DNA from: Petrolisthes cinctipes | Lineage: Eukaryota > Arthropoda > Malacostraca > Decapoda > Porcellanidae | Length of the DNA: 64,000 nt | Direction: 5' to 3' | NCBI GenBank assembly: GCA_033782935.1 | Contig: JAWQEG010000283.1 | Span: 3,534,001 to 3,598,000, forward strand | The notes under the pieces: generated by a model | Database searches by the model: none | What the model was told of the DNA's origin: nothing | Seen by the model: the letters and a program-made list of their open reading frames with translations, nothing else | Translations under genes and position numbers: made by a program | Part shown: positions 34,030 to 45,839 of the stretch, piece after piece | Position numbering within the stretch: position 1 is the stretch's first letter | Layout of the letters: each line of letters opens with the position of its first letter

Positions 34030-34630
34030 ACCCCTACACCAGTGGACCCCACCGCCCCAACAAACACTCTACTCTCCATATTTCCACTTCCTTACGGCAC
34101 ACGACCTCCTGATCGATGCAAGATGACAATGCCTTATTCACCGGCTGTCAGGAGCCATTACCCAAGCCAAATATTACAAACACCCTACACCCACCATCAC
34201 ACAAATAACACTCTCAAATTCATATGAACATATTATACAAGAACTTCCTAACCTTCGTTCCACCTCCACTACACAGCTTGTGCATGACCCAGGTATCCGG
34301 CACACCATCATGATGACTGGCCCCCCCGTCTTCGCCAAACCCCATAGGAATTCCCGAGAGGCTAGAAGAAGCAAAGTGAGAATTTCAGGTAATGATTCAG
34401 CAGGGGTTTGCAAGACCGTCCGACAGTGCATGGGAGTCACCTCTTCATCTTCATATGGTTCCCAAGCAACAGGAAGGCGAATGGAGGGCATGCGGTGACT
34501 ACAGACCCTTGAATGCTGCCACCATTCCTGACAGGTACCCAATACTCCAGGGGTGTGCGGTATTCTCCAAAATTGACCTTGTACGTGCCTTCCACCAGAT
34601 TCCAGTAGCAAAGGACGATATTAAGAAGCT
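34030..34630 (+). pseudogene. Gypsy-2 protease remnant and RT fingers
   Basis: HDLLIDAR, a stop, then QCLI (about 34104-34140) looks like a protease site in which the DTG triplet has become D-A-R and the next codon is TGA. The RT begins TGPPVFAKPHR and runs through [39 protein letters not shown] and [15 protein letters not shown] in two frames. It stops at VAKDDIKK where the SINE begins. Confidence 0.7.
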
Positions 34631-34943
34631 TCTGGCTAGCACAGTGCTAGAGTATGCGGCTGCAATTCTGTGGCCCAGCGTTCAATCCTTGCTCAGGACA
34701 CGATAAAAATCTTTCACTGATGCCAGAGGTTACCACCCCTGTGAGCAGGGGTGGTGGGTTTGAGGCGGCTGTCTGAGGTCTTCCTGCTTACGCAGCCATA
34801 GCCAAAGCTGACTCAGGTCTCACGTGGGTGGAGAGGTCTGTGGGCCACTCATCATCCTTGTGATGCATGCTATAGTTGTGTTTCATACACACAGTGTGTG
34901 CTACACTCTGTCCCATTTACTGCCACTCATTGGCGGACCGTTA
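34629..34943 (+). mobile_element. tRNA-derived SINE inserted in Gypsy-2 RT
   Basis: Gypsy coding stops after codons for DIKK at 34628 and resumes with ACTGCAATTACT at 34944, so about 315 bp are foreign. The segment has an A-box-like TGGCTAGCACAGTG (34633-34646) and a B box GTTCAATCC (34680-34688) 47 bp apart, the layout of a Pol III SINE head. Exact ends and target duplication are unclear. Confidence 0.65.
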
Positions 34944-35400
34944 ACTGCAATTACTACTTCATTTGGCCTGTTCGAGTTCCCTTTCATGGTTTACCTAACC
35001 CTACCCAGACATTCCAGAGGTTTATGGACAAGGTGCTACGGGGATTGGATTACACTGTCGTCTACATCGACGATATCCTAGTCGTCTCACACACCCACTT
35101 CCAACATCAGCAGCATCTGAGGGAACTGTGCGACCGCCTGCAGCAGTACGGCCTTAAGATGCACCCCTCCAAGTGTGTCCTAGGGGTCGCCATGTCTGGA
35201 CTTCCTCGGACACCGGGTTACACCCAACGGTAATACCCCACTGCCGCAGAAGGTGGAAGAAGTCAGGGAATTCCCTCTACCCACTACGGCCAGAAATCTA
35301 CGGGAATTCTTAGGTGTCGTCAATTATTACCACCGCTTTATTCCTCATGCCACCTCAGCCCTCACCCCACTCCACGACCTACTCAAAGGCCTAAAGAAAA
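34944..35400 (+). pseudogene. Gypsy-2 RT palm and connection
   Basis: TAITTSFGLFEFPFMV leads to FQRFMDKVLRGLDYTVVYIDDILVV (catalytic YIDD at 35062-35073), then FLGH-like and REFLGVVNYYHRFIP text across frameshifts. The catalytic box itself is intact. Confidence 0.75.
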
Positions 35401-35459
35401 CATCACAAAAGAAGCACACATAGACGACAACTGCCACCGATGCATTCCAAGATGTCAAA

Positions 35460-37010
35460 CGATGCCTGGCCAACACCACCCTCCTCACCTACCCCACACC
35501 ACACGCCCCCACGTCAATCTACACCGATACAATTGGAGCTGTCCTGCAGCAGGAAGTGAGCGGTATGCTGAAGCTCATCGCCTTCTACAGCAAGCACCTG
35601 GAGCCACCACAGCAGAAGTACAGTGCCTTCGACAGAGAACTAGAATCTATCCATGATGCTATCAAGCACTTCCGTCACTTCTTGGAAGGAAGGAGTTTCC
35701 ACGTCCTGATGGACCACAAGCCACTCACAACAGTGATGCAACAACTAGGAACTAACTGGTCTCCAAGGGTAACATGACACCTAGCATTCATCTCCGAGTT
35801 TACAACAGACATCAGGCACGTTAAAGGTGAAGATAATGCATTGCTGACGCCCTTTCCAGGGCACCCCCTGTTGTTCCTAATGTGTCTTCCATTCAACAGA
35901 TGCTTCTGGACTTCTCAGGCATCAGATTCTCAGCTCAACGACCTCCTTACCAGCGACACAGGCCTGCCGCTAAAGTACATCCTGGCCCCAGATGGCGTTA
36001 CTATTCTGTGGTGTGACACCTCATGTGGCACCCCTTGCCCGTATATCCCCAATCCCTTCAGGTCCAAAGTATTTACTCATTTCCATTCCTTAAACTACCC
36101 AGGGGTTGCAGATATTCTCTGCCTCATCAGCAGGAGGGCAGTATGGATTGGTATGAGGAAGCAGATTAAGGAGTGGGTGGCTGCGTGTGTGCCATGCCAC
36201 AGGATGAAGGTGGGGCACCACACCCAGCCTCCCCTACACGAGTTCCCCGTACCCACCAGCATGTTTCACACAGTTCACGTGGATATTGTCAGGCCCCTTT
36301 CACCGTCACGAGGTTCTGGATGCCTCCTCACCTGCGTGGACTGGAGTACACGTTGGTGCACCACCACGCCTATTGCTGACATCCCTGCCGAAGGTACCGC
36401 TCACCACTTGCTCAACACATGGGTTGCTAACTTTGGACCTCCGGCAGTTATCGTGATGGACCAGGGTACCCAGTTTGAGTCAAGTGCATGGCAAGAACTA
36501 CTGACCTTACTCGGTACCAAGAGGCAGCAAACAACGGCATACCACCCCAGCAGCAACGTTATGGCTGAACGACTACACAGGAGACTGAAGGACGCCTTCC
36601 GCGTCTTGCAGCCCGACTAATGGTCCGACGCCTTTCCTCTCATCCTCCTGACCATCCACACTACTGTAAAAGAGGATCTACACCATGCCCCAGCAGAACT
36701 TGTTTTTGGAGAAGACCTACGCCTATCCGGGCAAGTAACATCTCCAAGCCTGGACACCTCCAACCTCTCCTTTCTCCCTGCCCTGAAAGCAGCCATCACG
36801 AACGCCCTACCAACGCCTACATGAAAGAATGTTTCCAGACCTACCTACATACCACCATACACCTCTTCCTGCTTACTGACTCCCACAGAACACTGCTGCA
36901 AGAACCGTACACTGGCCTTTACCCTGTTATCTTCAGGACGGATGCGACAGTTACAATCCAGGTAACAGGGAAACCATACATCACGTCCTGGGAACGGGTC
37001 AAACCAGCGC
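35460..37010 (+). pseudogene. Gypsy-2 RNase H and integrase
   Basis: RNase H: LIAFYSKHLEPPQQKYSAFD, RELESIHDAIKHFRHFLEG and FHVLMDHKPLTTVM, then a stop at 35775-35777. Integrase, in one frame at 35841-36620: the HHCC part (FHSLNYPGVAD ... CVPCHRMK), HTVHVDIVRPLSP with the first Asp, VIVMDQGTQFESS with the second, and YHPSSNVMAERLHRRLK with the Glu. A TAG at 36618-36620 breaks the frame, after which WSDAFPLILLTIHT and TVTIQVTGKPYITSWERVKPAH follow. Confidence 0.8.
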
Positions 37011-37980
37011 ACATCACCACACCCCCACAAACACCTACAACCACACATGCGCCAATGCTCCTTACACCACCCTTACTTACTACCCCGCCTATCCTAACCA
37101 CAGCAGCCCCGCACTACAGACCACCAATCCTACCCACTCCAATCCTCAGCACATGCTCACGCCTCACCCAACTACACTCACACCACAGATATGTACACCC
37201 ACCATTCCATCAGCGTCATTCCAACTCCCCAATCCCCCTACCACCATCCCCACCTTCACTCCTACCACCCCCTCACTTGCTATCCCCTACCCCGCCTATA
37301 CCTACCGGAAACCATCCTCACCCACAACCACCACCCACATCCCATTCAACCCCCTCCTCACCCCTATTCCATCCTACCCCACTCCGCTCCTCCCTTAGTT
37401 CCCCACCAACACCTACGCCTCCTCCCCGTGCCCGCTCCACTTCTCCTACCCCACCCCTACCTATCCCTCTTACATCCCCCCACCAACCCACCTACCCTCG
37501 ACCCAAACCAACCTGCCAAGCCCCACCCCCATCCTTCATGACCCAATTCCATCTTGACACCTGTAATCCCCTCTAATCTCCCTCAGGACCCACATCCTAT
37601 CACACAGCCTTCACCAGTCATGCCTTCTCGCACCTGCGGCCCTGACTTTGCACCACAACCAACACCATGCACTGCCACACCATCTCCTCCTCAGGAACAG
37701 CTGCAGGACGATGTGCCTGCCGTGCCACCAGAGGGATTCACTTCTCACGCCGGGGGTACCATACGGCGCCCGGCTAAATATCTGTCCATGCTACACAATA
37801 CAAACATACACCTACTCCACATGCTGCCAACTACACACACGCCCTACTATTAAAATTATCCCTACCACACACATTACACCTTACCCATGCACATTTGTAT
37901 AACACTTATTGTATGTATTGTGTATATTCGTATAAATTTTGTATGTATGCTATCCTCCCCCTTTGTTTCCTAAACATTTC
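37011..37980 (+). other. Pro/Thr-rich tail of Gypsy-2 pol and 3' region
   Basis: CCACC-rich sequence keeps all + frames open as Pro/Thr/His text up to about 37560. EGFTSHAGGTIRRPAKYL near 37730-37790 is typical of the very end of Gypsy Pol. It may be a genuine but low-complexity C-terminal extension. Confidence 0.5.
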
Positions 37981-37994
37981 AGGGGGGAGGGTAA

Positions 37995-38346
37995 TGTAGC
38001 AGCTCCATACATCGCCGCTCTTATATTCCTTTCTTCACTCCTCTGTAGGCCGGCACATCTATCCTGAGTCATCCCACGGAGGTGCGGGTACACTAATCCC
38101 TTTCCCAGATGCGGCTTAATCCCCTCTTGGGATACTGGCCTCCAGACTGGCTGTCTCTCTTGGGACACTATACCACCCCAGACAACTCTCCTGCAGCAAC
38201 TACGACCCTACCACGGTGCTACACAGCAGGCTGGCATTCTACCTTACCTGTGTGATTCCTTGTACCTACCAATAAAACTGTTACTGTGTATTCTACAGTC
38301 TGTTCACCCCATGTAATGACACAAGGGCTTCCTTGATGTTATAATA
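37995..38346 (+). repeat. 3' LTR of Gypsy-2
   Basis: It begins TGTAGCAGCTCCATAC after a polypurine tract, has CCAATAAAAC at about 38269 and GTCTGTTCACCCC, and ends CTTGATGTTATAA. Confidence 0.75.
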
Positions 38347-38349
38347 TTT

Positions 38350-38580
38350 AAAAAAATAGCATAGAAATTCGCAAATATGACATACTCAGTGACAGCCAAG
38401 AGTTGTAATAACAAACTAAGTCTACTAAGTCAACATTATTTTTTATATTGGAGTCCGAAATTGTGCCAACTAAAGGGCTTAGCAAGGAAGTTAACCACTT
38501 TGATAATTTATACACTGCTTAAGTGAAATGGGCTTTATATGACTGTTGGAGTAGGCCTAGCTAAGATAACTACACCCATG
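38350..38580 (+). pseudogene. Small duplicate of the non-LTR element
   Basis: TATGACATACTCAGTGACAG and CCAAGAGTTGTAA (38376-38410) repeat sequence found at 39865-39897 in the longer element downstream. The remainder to 38580 is unassigned. Confidence 0.5.
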
Positions 38581-39088
38581 GAAGAACCAATAATTAGTAA
38601 AGAAGAAATTATAAAAAAACATTAAAAGGGTTGAAAAACAAAAATGCACCTGGTCCAGATGGGGTAAAACCAGAATGCTACAAGGCTTTGATAAATAGTG
38701 AAAAATGCATAGAAAAGCTAGCATACTGTTTTAATAAAATAATTAGACAAAGAAAACTTCAAGAACAGTAGTGATATCAAAAAAATTTAAACCAACAACC
38801 CAGGATTTAAGACCCATAGCACTCACAAATATTTATTACAAAATATAATGAAGAGCAAAATAGAACAACAACTACAAGTTAATGACTTAAATAGTGAATT
38901 GCAGTCCAGATTTACACAAGAAAGAAGAATAGAAGATAACATACTCATACTCAAGTACTGTATTGGAAAAAGCTACAAGAACAAAACACCATTAATCGTA
39001 GCAGCAATAGACTTTAAGAATGCATATGACTCAATAAAAGGAGAAGAGATCATAAAAAATCTAAAAGAAATAAAACTCATGAAAATAC

Positions 39089-39477
39089 TGTAACAACAAG
39101 GATAGTTGTATTACTATTGGGGTGAACAGACTCGATTATACACGGTAACAATTTATTGGTAAGTACAGGGTTGTGTAGTAGCAATCACCTTGTAGCTGTA
39201 GGGTCCTGCCTGCCGTGGTCGTGTGGTGAGAGAGAGGTTGCTGCTGCAGGAGGTACATAGAGAGCTTGGTGTAGTCAGGCAGACGGCTGGAGCGACGGCA
39301 GGTCAGGAGAGATGTTGCTAGGAGCAGAGCGGCAGACAGAGTGACCGAGCGAAGGCGCTCTTGCCTCCTTTAGCCCGGTCGGGGTCGGCTGCGTGTGCCG
39401 GCGCAGGTTTACAGGTGAGGCAGAAGATGTGTACAGTAGACAGGTGAGGCGGAAGATGTGTAAAGGTGCTTGATGTC
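39089..39477 (-). repeat. Solo LTR (family LTR-A) with target duplication AATAC
   Basis: AATAC occurs at 39084-39088 and 39478-39482 on either side. Between them, + reads TGTAACAACAAGG ... GGTGCTTGATGTC, the reverse complement of the LTR at 14027-14403. A solo LTR with 5-bp duplication is the product of LTR-LTR recombination. Confidence 0.85.
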
Positions 39478-40243
39478 AATACAATATGATAGATATAATA
39501 AGTGATGTGTACCAGAATGATACAACACAACTGTGTTTAAGCAGAAAAATAGATAAAGATAACAAGTGGTATACGCCAAGGGTGCACAGGATCTACAACA
39601 CTTTTTAAATTATAATTTTAAAAATAATTCAAGAATTAGCAAACATTATAAGACTGAGCAATGTAAGTAGAAACTGTGGGTTGGAGTTTAACAAAAATAT
39701 GAGCAAATTCATCATCTTCAATAAGGAAAATCAACCAACAGGAATAGAAAGGATAGAATTTATGGAGACTCTTAAATATTTAGGATTGGATATAAGAAAC
39801 AAGAGAGGCTGCTTTAAGAGTTATTAAAGTTAATATATAAAAAAAAAGCAAAGAAACTCTTAAATATGACATACTCAGTGACAGCCAAGAGTTGTAACAA
39901 ACTAATGATTGGAAAAACCTTCTGGAAAGGTCTGGCATTGCCTGGAATATTGTTTGGGGCTGGTGTAGTGGAATATAATGAGAAAGAAATAGATATGTTA
40001 CAAAAATTTGAAAACTCAGTGTACCGAACGATCCTTGGGGCAGGAAAAAGCACAATGAACTAAGAGGAGAAGTGGGTGCCTCACTCATGAAATAAAAATT
40101 ATTAGAACAAAACTACAATATTTACAAGGAATATTGAGAGATGAAGGAAACAAATTAATATACGAGATAGTAGAAGAATTGAAGGATAACAGAACAAATG
40201 AATGGATGAAGGAATGTGAAAAAGGAATGAAAGCATTAGGTAT

Positions 40244-40707
40244 TGTAATGTCAGGAGGTCGTTACTACCATGGGTGTATAATAGACTACTAAAACTAGGC
40301 ACGGTTTTATTCAGATAGTGTAACAAAGATACTGCGTGAACCCAAGTATGTATAAGTTGCCCTCGTTGCGTTGCCTGCTGTGATGCCCGTGGAATGCCTG
40401 CCGTGTTGTGTGAAGGTAGTTGCGTATCTTGAGAGTAGGGGCGTGGCTGCCAAGTCAGGAATGTACGCTGGAGAGTCAGGAACGTAGCTAGCGTATGGCA
40501 AGGCGAGAGTGTAGGTGTAGTGGACGGCGTCTAGGCTGGTGGCTAGCAGGGCAGGCTAGAAGACGGGAGAGAAGTCTTCTCGGTGTGGAGGCGAGCAGCT
40601 AAATGGACGAGGGGACCGTACTTCTTAGTGGAGAGGCATATGCTAGGCTAGCAGTTCATGGAGGATGTAGGGCACAAAGAGTACCACAAGGTACTTGGGT
40701 CACTACA
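40244..40707 (-). repeat. Probable second solo LTR, different family
   Basis: The non-LTR frame stops at ALGI and resumes at NLDKLKTMKKQE. The 464-bp interval starts TGTAATGTCAGGAGG and ends GGGTCACTACA. In reverse complement it carries AATAAAACCGTG and GTCTATTATACACCC, like the LTR ends above. Flanks GTATT and ATATT agree at four of five bases. Confidence 0.6.
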
Positions 40708-41252
40708 ATATTAACTTAGATAAACTAAAAACTATGAAAAAGCAAGAACTCCTAAAAAAGATTTATGAATGGGATAGGCCTACTAAGACCTGGAGAGAGG
40801 AAATGAAAAACAAGACTACCCTAAAGATCTACAGAAAATGGGAATGACAGAGGAATTATATGACAATACACCAGCATCAGTGGTGTTCTTTAAATGTAGG
40901 ACTAATACTTTAAACCTGAGAGACAGAAAAAGATTTAGACAAGAGGACAACGAAACAGGATGTGGAACAGATCCAGAAAACTTAGAACATTTTGTTCTTG
41001 ACTGTACTGGCTATGTTGAGGAATGAATAAAAAAAATAGAAAATTGCAACAACCTTATATTGAATGCAAGGAAAACATCATTGGAGGGCTGTTGTTATTC
41101 GACAGTAAAAAATGTTTAGACAATAATAAAAGAATATTTTTATAAGTGTTGGAAAATAAGGGATAATAAATGAAAGGAGGTGATCAACAAGTAAAGGACA
41201 GAAGAGGGGCTGTTGTAAAGGCTATCCTTCGACAGTCGACACCATCGCATCA

Positions 41253-44200
41253 CAGTGTTAACCAAATTTAGCAAAATGTTATGCTTTTAGCATAATTTGG
41301 CCTGAAATTAAGTGTCTAGCATAATTTCTAGCATAATTGATCTCTTAGCATAATTCTCGCACATCCTGCTATGTCTGCAATAAATTTAGCATATATCTTC
41401 CTCGCAAACACAGTTTTCATTATTTCACATTTCCGGTTTAATCAATATGAAAAGAAAAAACTAAATTACTCAATGACAGTAATAAAGTACATTAATTATT
41501 GTGCCATGTAATATCGCGCCAACGGTTTGTATGCGTTTATTCTCAAGTATTCCCTTTCAGCCCAGTTCCTATACAGTTTCTCGTACATCCTCGTCACCCA
41601 TGCCCAGCCGGCCAGCACAGACGATCGGCAGATCAGACTCAGCTTTGCAATCATAAGAGAGACACTATGGCCACCGGGGAGAGGGAGAGCTTTAGAGGTA
41701 GAGGTAGTGACAGCACAGACAGCGATGATGGTCTAACAGAAAAAGTGTGCACGCCACAAAGGATGAAAAAGCGTTATAGTCAGTCATTTCGTCCCGAATG
41801 GCTGTCTGATAAAGAATTTATGGAATGGCTGGTGAGAGACAATACAGGAAGTGCTCATTGTAAGTGGTGTAACAGCAGCATTTAAGCAAAGCTGAGTGTC
41901 CTTAGACCATGCACAGTCCAAGAAACATCAATGTTTAGGAGAGGTCTCAAGTGGTAGCAATAAGGTAAGGGATATACAAGTATATATTATCATTCTTATT
42001 ATTATTTAGGTCTAATTCACAAGATATTCTTTGTTTAAAGTACTAAGTAATGGATATCAATATATACAATTTGTAGCCACAATGAATAAATTGTTACATT
42101 TTATATAGTCTTATATAAATTTTGTAGGAAGTGATTTAACAGGAGCCTTAGGAAACAACTGTAGGCTATGTTTACCTACTGGTAATATTATATACTGGTA
42201 TAGTAGATATATTCAAATACGGGGTGTAGGCTAGCTAATACTTCAAAATAGGTTTAATAGGAGGGTGTCTGAGAAGAGTGGCATATCATGTCAGGACTTC
42301 ACCCTGTAATTTTGTCCCTTCTTAGTGAAATTGTTTGTTTGAACTTGTTCAAATAATTTGGTAGTTCTAGGCATCAAAGTAGCATAAATATATCTTTCTT
42401 TCAGATCTCTCAAATATTCAAGGCACCCGCTCAAGTCCGAGATGCTATTTCACGTGCTGAGATTAAAATGACTGCCCTTTTTGTGGAGCATCATTTACCA
42501 TATGCAGTGATGGATCATTTGTCTGAACTGTTTCCTGTAATATTCCATGACTCGAAAATTGCGAAAGGCTATGCTAGTAAGCGAACAAAATGAGCTTCGA
42601 TTGTTGCAAATGTCCTTGCATCAAATTTTAAAGGGGAGCTGTTAGAAAAGATCAGCGAGACTTGCCAATTTTCAATAATTATTGATGAGTCTATGGCCAT
42701 TGGAACAGAATCTGTTATGGCAATAGTTGTTAAGTACTATTATGACTCAGCTGAGGGGAAAGTAGTAACCCGGCTTCTTGGATGATTACCTGCATTAAAG
42801 GGCGAATCTGTTAAAGTCTTATTTAAATTACTTAGTGAAGAACTGCAGTTATGCAACATGGACTTGTCAAAATGTATTGGCTTTGCTGCTGACACAACGA
42901 ATGTGATGTTCGGAGCCAACAACGTCATTGTCAGTAGATTAAAGGAAAAGAACCCCAGTATTATAACAGTGATATGTGTGTGCCATTCACTCTCCTTAGC
43001 AGTTAGTCATTCAACTAAACTGTTGCCAAAGCCTCTTGAACAAGTGTTACAAGAATGTAACTCCTATTTCAGTCACTCCAGTAAGAGGCTTCGTGACTTC
43101 AAAGACTTTTAGGAGTTTATGTAAGCTCAGCAACACATAATTCTGAAGTTAAATGACAATCGTTGGCTCTCGCTAAGTGCATGTGTTACTAGGATCCTCG
43201 AACAGTGGAATGTTTTGCATATGGCGTACTTTCAGCTAGCCCACACTAAAGACCGATTGTTTGTTTTCTTCTGACTTTCTCTACACTAAGTTTTCAAACC
43301 CATCTGTACTTTCAGTTCTTGGAGTACGTTCTATCACTGACTGATAAATTTAGTACTATCTTCCAAAGTTCTCACTCCATGGTACATCGTGTAGTAAAGG
43401 ACTCACGTCAGCTCTATGTTCAGGTCCTCAGTCGTTTCTTCAAACCCTGTACTCTCAAGGAACCAGTCAGTCAAGTGGTACAAATAGATCCATAGTACCA
43501 GACCTACCATTTACCAGCTAACAAAATCTATGGAGGTATTAAGTTTGCAAGACTCCTACTGGATACAACAGCCAGTAAGAGGGACTTGCAGAATACAAAT
43601 CAAATGTTTGAGCTGTTGCTTAAATTTCTGGTAGAACTGGCCATTCAGCTTCAGCAGCGCTTACCTCTCAGTGACATAGTTCTCTCTGATATCTGTTCTT
43701 TCCTTGATCCTGAGGAAATTATACGTGGAAGTAATATGTCTGCTGCAAATATCACGGCCAAGATTCCTGGAATTGTTAGAGAGGAATGTGAACAAAAGGT
43801 GGAAGATGAATGGAGGTGTCTAATGATATATGATGATGCAGAGAATATTCGCTTACAGAATGCTGTCATTGATACTGAATTGTTTTGGTCAAAAATATGT
43901 CACACAGGGAAATACCCACTAATCACTAAACTTGCTAAAGCATTATTAACCATACCAGTATCTAAGAGAATATGTGAGAGAATATTTTCCTTAGTGAACT
44001 TGAAAAAAACAGAGAATCAAAACAGGCTCAAGAACAGCAGTATGACCAATGAAATCGTGAGTGGAGAAGGCATAAGAAAAGCAAGTGTGTGAAATTTGAG
44101 TCATCGAAAGAAATGATAAAAACAATGGGTAAGAAAATATACCCTCAATGGCACCAATAAAACCAATAGGCAACTGAAGTACTATAATGAAAGCCATAGT

Positions 44201-44444
44201 ATAATATATGATTTTTTATGTTGTACTGTACATTCATTTAAGAGTTATATACATTTTCAATTAAAATATGTTAAGTGACATATATTGTTGTGTTAATGTA
44301 TCACTCAGTGTAATATGTTTAGATAATAATAAGTTAGCATAATTGTAGCATAAATTAATATTACATTTAGCATATTTTGGGCATAGTTAGCATATTTTCA
44401 CAGAAAGTTTAGCATAATTTCATGGTGACGATTTGGTAACACTG
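41253..44444 (+). mobile_element. hAT DNA transposon, copy 1
   Basis: The left end is CAGTGTTAACCAAAT and the right end, in reverse complement, is CAGTGTTACCAAATCG, typical hAT termini. Flanking octamers TCGCATCA (41245-41252) and GGGCATCC (44445-44452) share a GCATC core. AGCATAATT motifs are dense in both subterminal regions. The transposase is interrupted by stops. Confidence 0.85.
41667..44092 (+). pseudogene. hAT transposase (BED finger, DUF4371-like, hATC) with stops
   Basis: The N-terminal block starts MATGERESFRGRGSD, then FRPEWLSDKEFMEWLVRD and AHCKWCNSSI, a BED-type finger start, then a stop. An unannotated gap (41890-42400, perhaps an intron) precedes IKMTALFVEHHLPYAVMDHL, FSIIIDESMAIGTES, CIGFAADTTNVMFG and RWLSLSACVTRILEQW. 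The C-terminal block (43586-44092) has the dimerisation signature LTIPVSKRICERIFSLVN. At least six in-frame stops lie between. This is of the ZMYM/ZNF862-like hAT type. Confidence 0.8.
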
Positions 44445-44479
44445 GGGCATCCTAACCAACCCAAACCACGGTGGCTGAG

Positions 44480-44877
44480 GGGAGGGCTTCGCCGCAGGCG
44501 CTAGTCATGACGTCATGACAAAGTTACTCCCTAACAAAACAAAACCTACCTAACCTAACCTAACTAGGGGCAGATTACCGGGACCTAACTGGGGGCAGAC
44601 TACCAGGCCTAACTGGGGGCAGACTACCGGGACCTAACTGGGGGCAGACCACCGGGACCTAACTGGGGGTAGACTACCGGGAACTGTGAAAATAGTAAAA
44701 AAATAGTTTGTGTAAAAATAATACTATCCCTGACCATCTGACGCCATAGTCATACCACCCACACCACCAGCCACCACTGCCAAAAGAAGTTAGGGAAAAT
44801 TATTTAAAGGAAGGAGAAAACTCGCGCATGCGCAGATGTCATGACGTCATGACTAGGGCCTGCGGAGAAGCCCTTTC
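44480..44877. mobile_element. MITE of 398 bp with 41-bp inverted repeats and 8-bp target duplication
   Basis: TGGCTGAG flanks it (44472-44479 and 44878-44885). Its ends match at 37 of 41 positions: GGGAGGGCTTCGCCGCAGGC on the left, GAAAGGGCTTCTCCGCAGGC on the right in reverse complement, followed by CTAGTCATGACGTCATGACA in both. The empty site exists at 50897-50904. Inside are four units of about 25 bp (CCTAACTGGGGGCAGACTAC). The terminal GG and 8-bp duplication would suit a Merlin-like or related family; that is a guess. Confidence 0.88.
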
Positions 44878-45237
44878 TGGCTGAGCCAGGCTCACTGATT
44901 GACATTAATTTGGTACGTGGGTGCAGGATTGCCTACTTTTGTGGTGCTTGTTACTTATGTTTGTGATATGTGAATTGTAGAAGGTTGTTTGGAAAGATAT
45001 TATGTTTATTAATATGGTAGTAAAGGTATACAGTTGATAAAGTTGTAATAATAGGGAAAGGTCTTTTTGTCTGAGAATAGTTGTTAATGGTTAAAAACAG
45101 TAGGCTACATAATAGTGATGTGGAAGAATACTTGTAATAATGAGAGCACAACATAATAACAAGTGTTGTGAGGTGCAATTGAAGTGGGTTGGTTGGCAAA
45201 ACAATGCAGGTTTTTGGAATTGACTAAATTCGGTAAA

Positions 45238-45720
45238 TATTTAAACAATTACTGTTATCGCATACGGTTTTTCTACCTTTATTACCCACTTATTTAGACC
45301 ATTCCAAGATTATTTTCTTCTATGGCATTTCCTCCACAAATGCCCCATTTCCAAGATATATTCAAATGTCGCATCTTGAAATTAGCCTGACGTTACCTGA
45401 CCTTACCTAGACTACAGCAGACTACTGGGACCAAACCTGGGTAAACTACTGGGACCTAACCTGGGTAAACTATTGGGACCTAACCTGGGTAAACTACTGG
45501 GACCTAACCTGGGTAAACTACCAGGACCAAATCTGGGTAAACTACCGGGACCTAATCTGGGTAAACTACCAGGACCTAACCTGGGTAAACTACCAGGACC
45601 TAACCTGGGTAAACTACTGGGAAATAACCGTGGTAGAGTACAGGAAATGACCGGGGCAAAATACTGGGACTTAGCCGGATCTGGCAACACTGCTACAAAA
45701 CAGTAATTCTTAAAAATAAA
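45238..45720 (+). repeat. 24-bp-repeat-bearing dispersed element, copy a
   Basis: Left part ACGGTTTTTCTACCTTTATT, then GCATTTCCTCCACAAATGCC, then about nine 24-bp units of GGACCTAACCTGGGTAAACT (45415-45625), then GACTTAGCCGGATCTGGCAA and CACTGCTACAAAACAGTAAT. The units read GPNLGKLL on one strand and SLPRLGPS on the other because 24 is a multiple of 3. Confidence 0.8.
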
Positions 45721-45839
45721 TATCCTAAATTCTCTGCCATGACTTGTAAAAATGAAGAGAAACTGGTATGGTATAATTTTTGGTGTATATATATATTATG
45801 GTCTGTCATTTTTGGAGGCAAAATGGTATTTGTTGAAAG

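Larger units (their letters stand above)
31113..38346 (+). mobile_element. Second decayed Ty3/Gypsy element (element 2)
   Basis: In order: 5' LTR fragment (31113-31656), a foreign Tc1-like segment, leader, gag (33128-33910), degenerate protease, RT interrupted by a SINE, RNase H, integrase, a Pro/Thr-rich tail, a polypurine tract (AGGGGGGAGGG, about 37981-37991) and the 3' LTR (37995-38346). The two LTRs share TGTAG..GCTCCATA, CTTAATCCCCTCTTGGGATA and CTCTCCTGCAGCA. Multiple stops and insertions show it is dead. Confidence 0.85.
38580..41165 (+). pseudogene. Non-LTR retrotransposon RT region split by two LTR insertions
   Basis: Pieces at 38580-39088, 39478-40243 and 40708-41165. Motifs: NKNAPGPDGVKPECYK, LRPIALTNIYYKI, LIVAAIDFKNAYDSI (the first catalytic Asp region), LKYLGLDI, LPGILFGAGVVEYNEKEIDML, VYRTILGAGK and, at the end, GCGTDPENLEHFVLDC (zinc-binding tail). 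Stops and indels are frequent. The order fits a Jockey/I-type element on +. It may be the same family as the endonuclease fragment at 12984-14026. Confidence 0.75.

Noticed and set aside
36620..37576. 318-codon Pro/Thr-rich ORF
   Set aside because: Its first part is out of frame with the integrase and the rest is low-complexity Gypsy-2 tail.
44545..44565. Telomere (TTAGG)n tract
   Set aside because: There are only three to four CCTAA units, part of the dispersed repeat; too short for an interstitial telomere call.
45412..45706. Repeat protein GPNLGKLL or SLPRLGPS
   Set aside because: Both strands are open because the 24-bp unit is a multiple of 3. The array is internal to a dispersed non-coding element with variable unit number.
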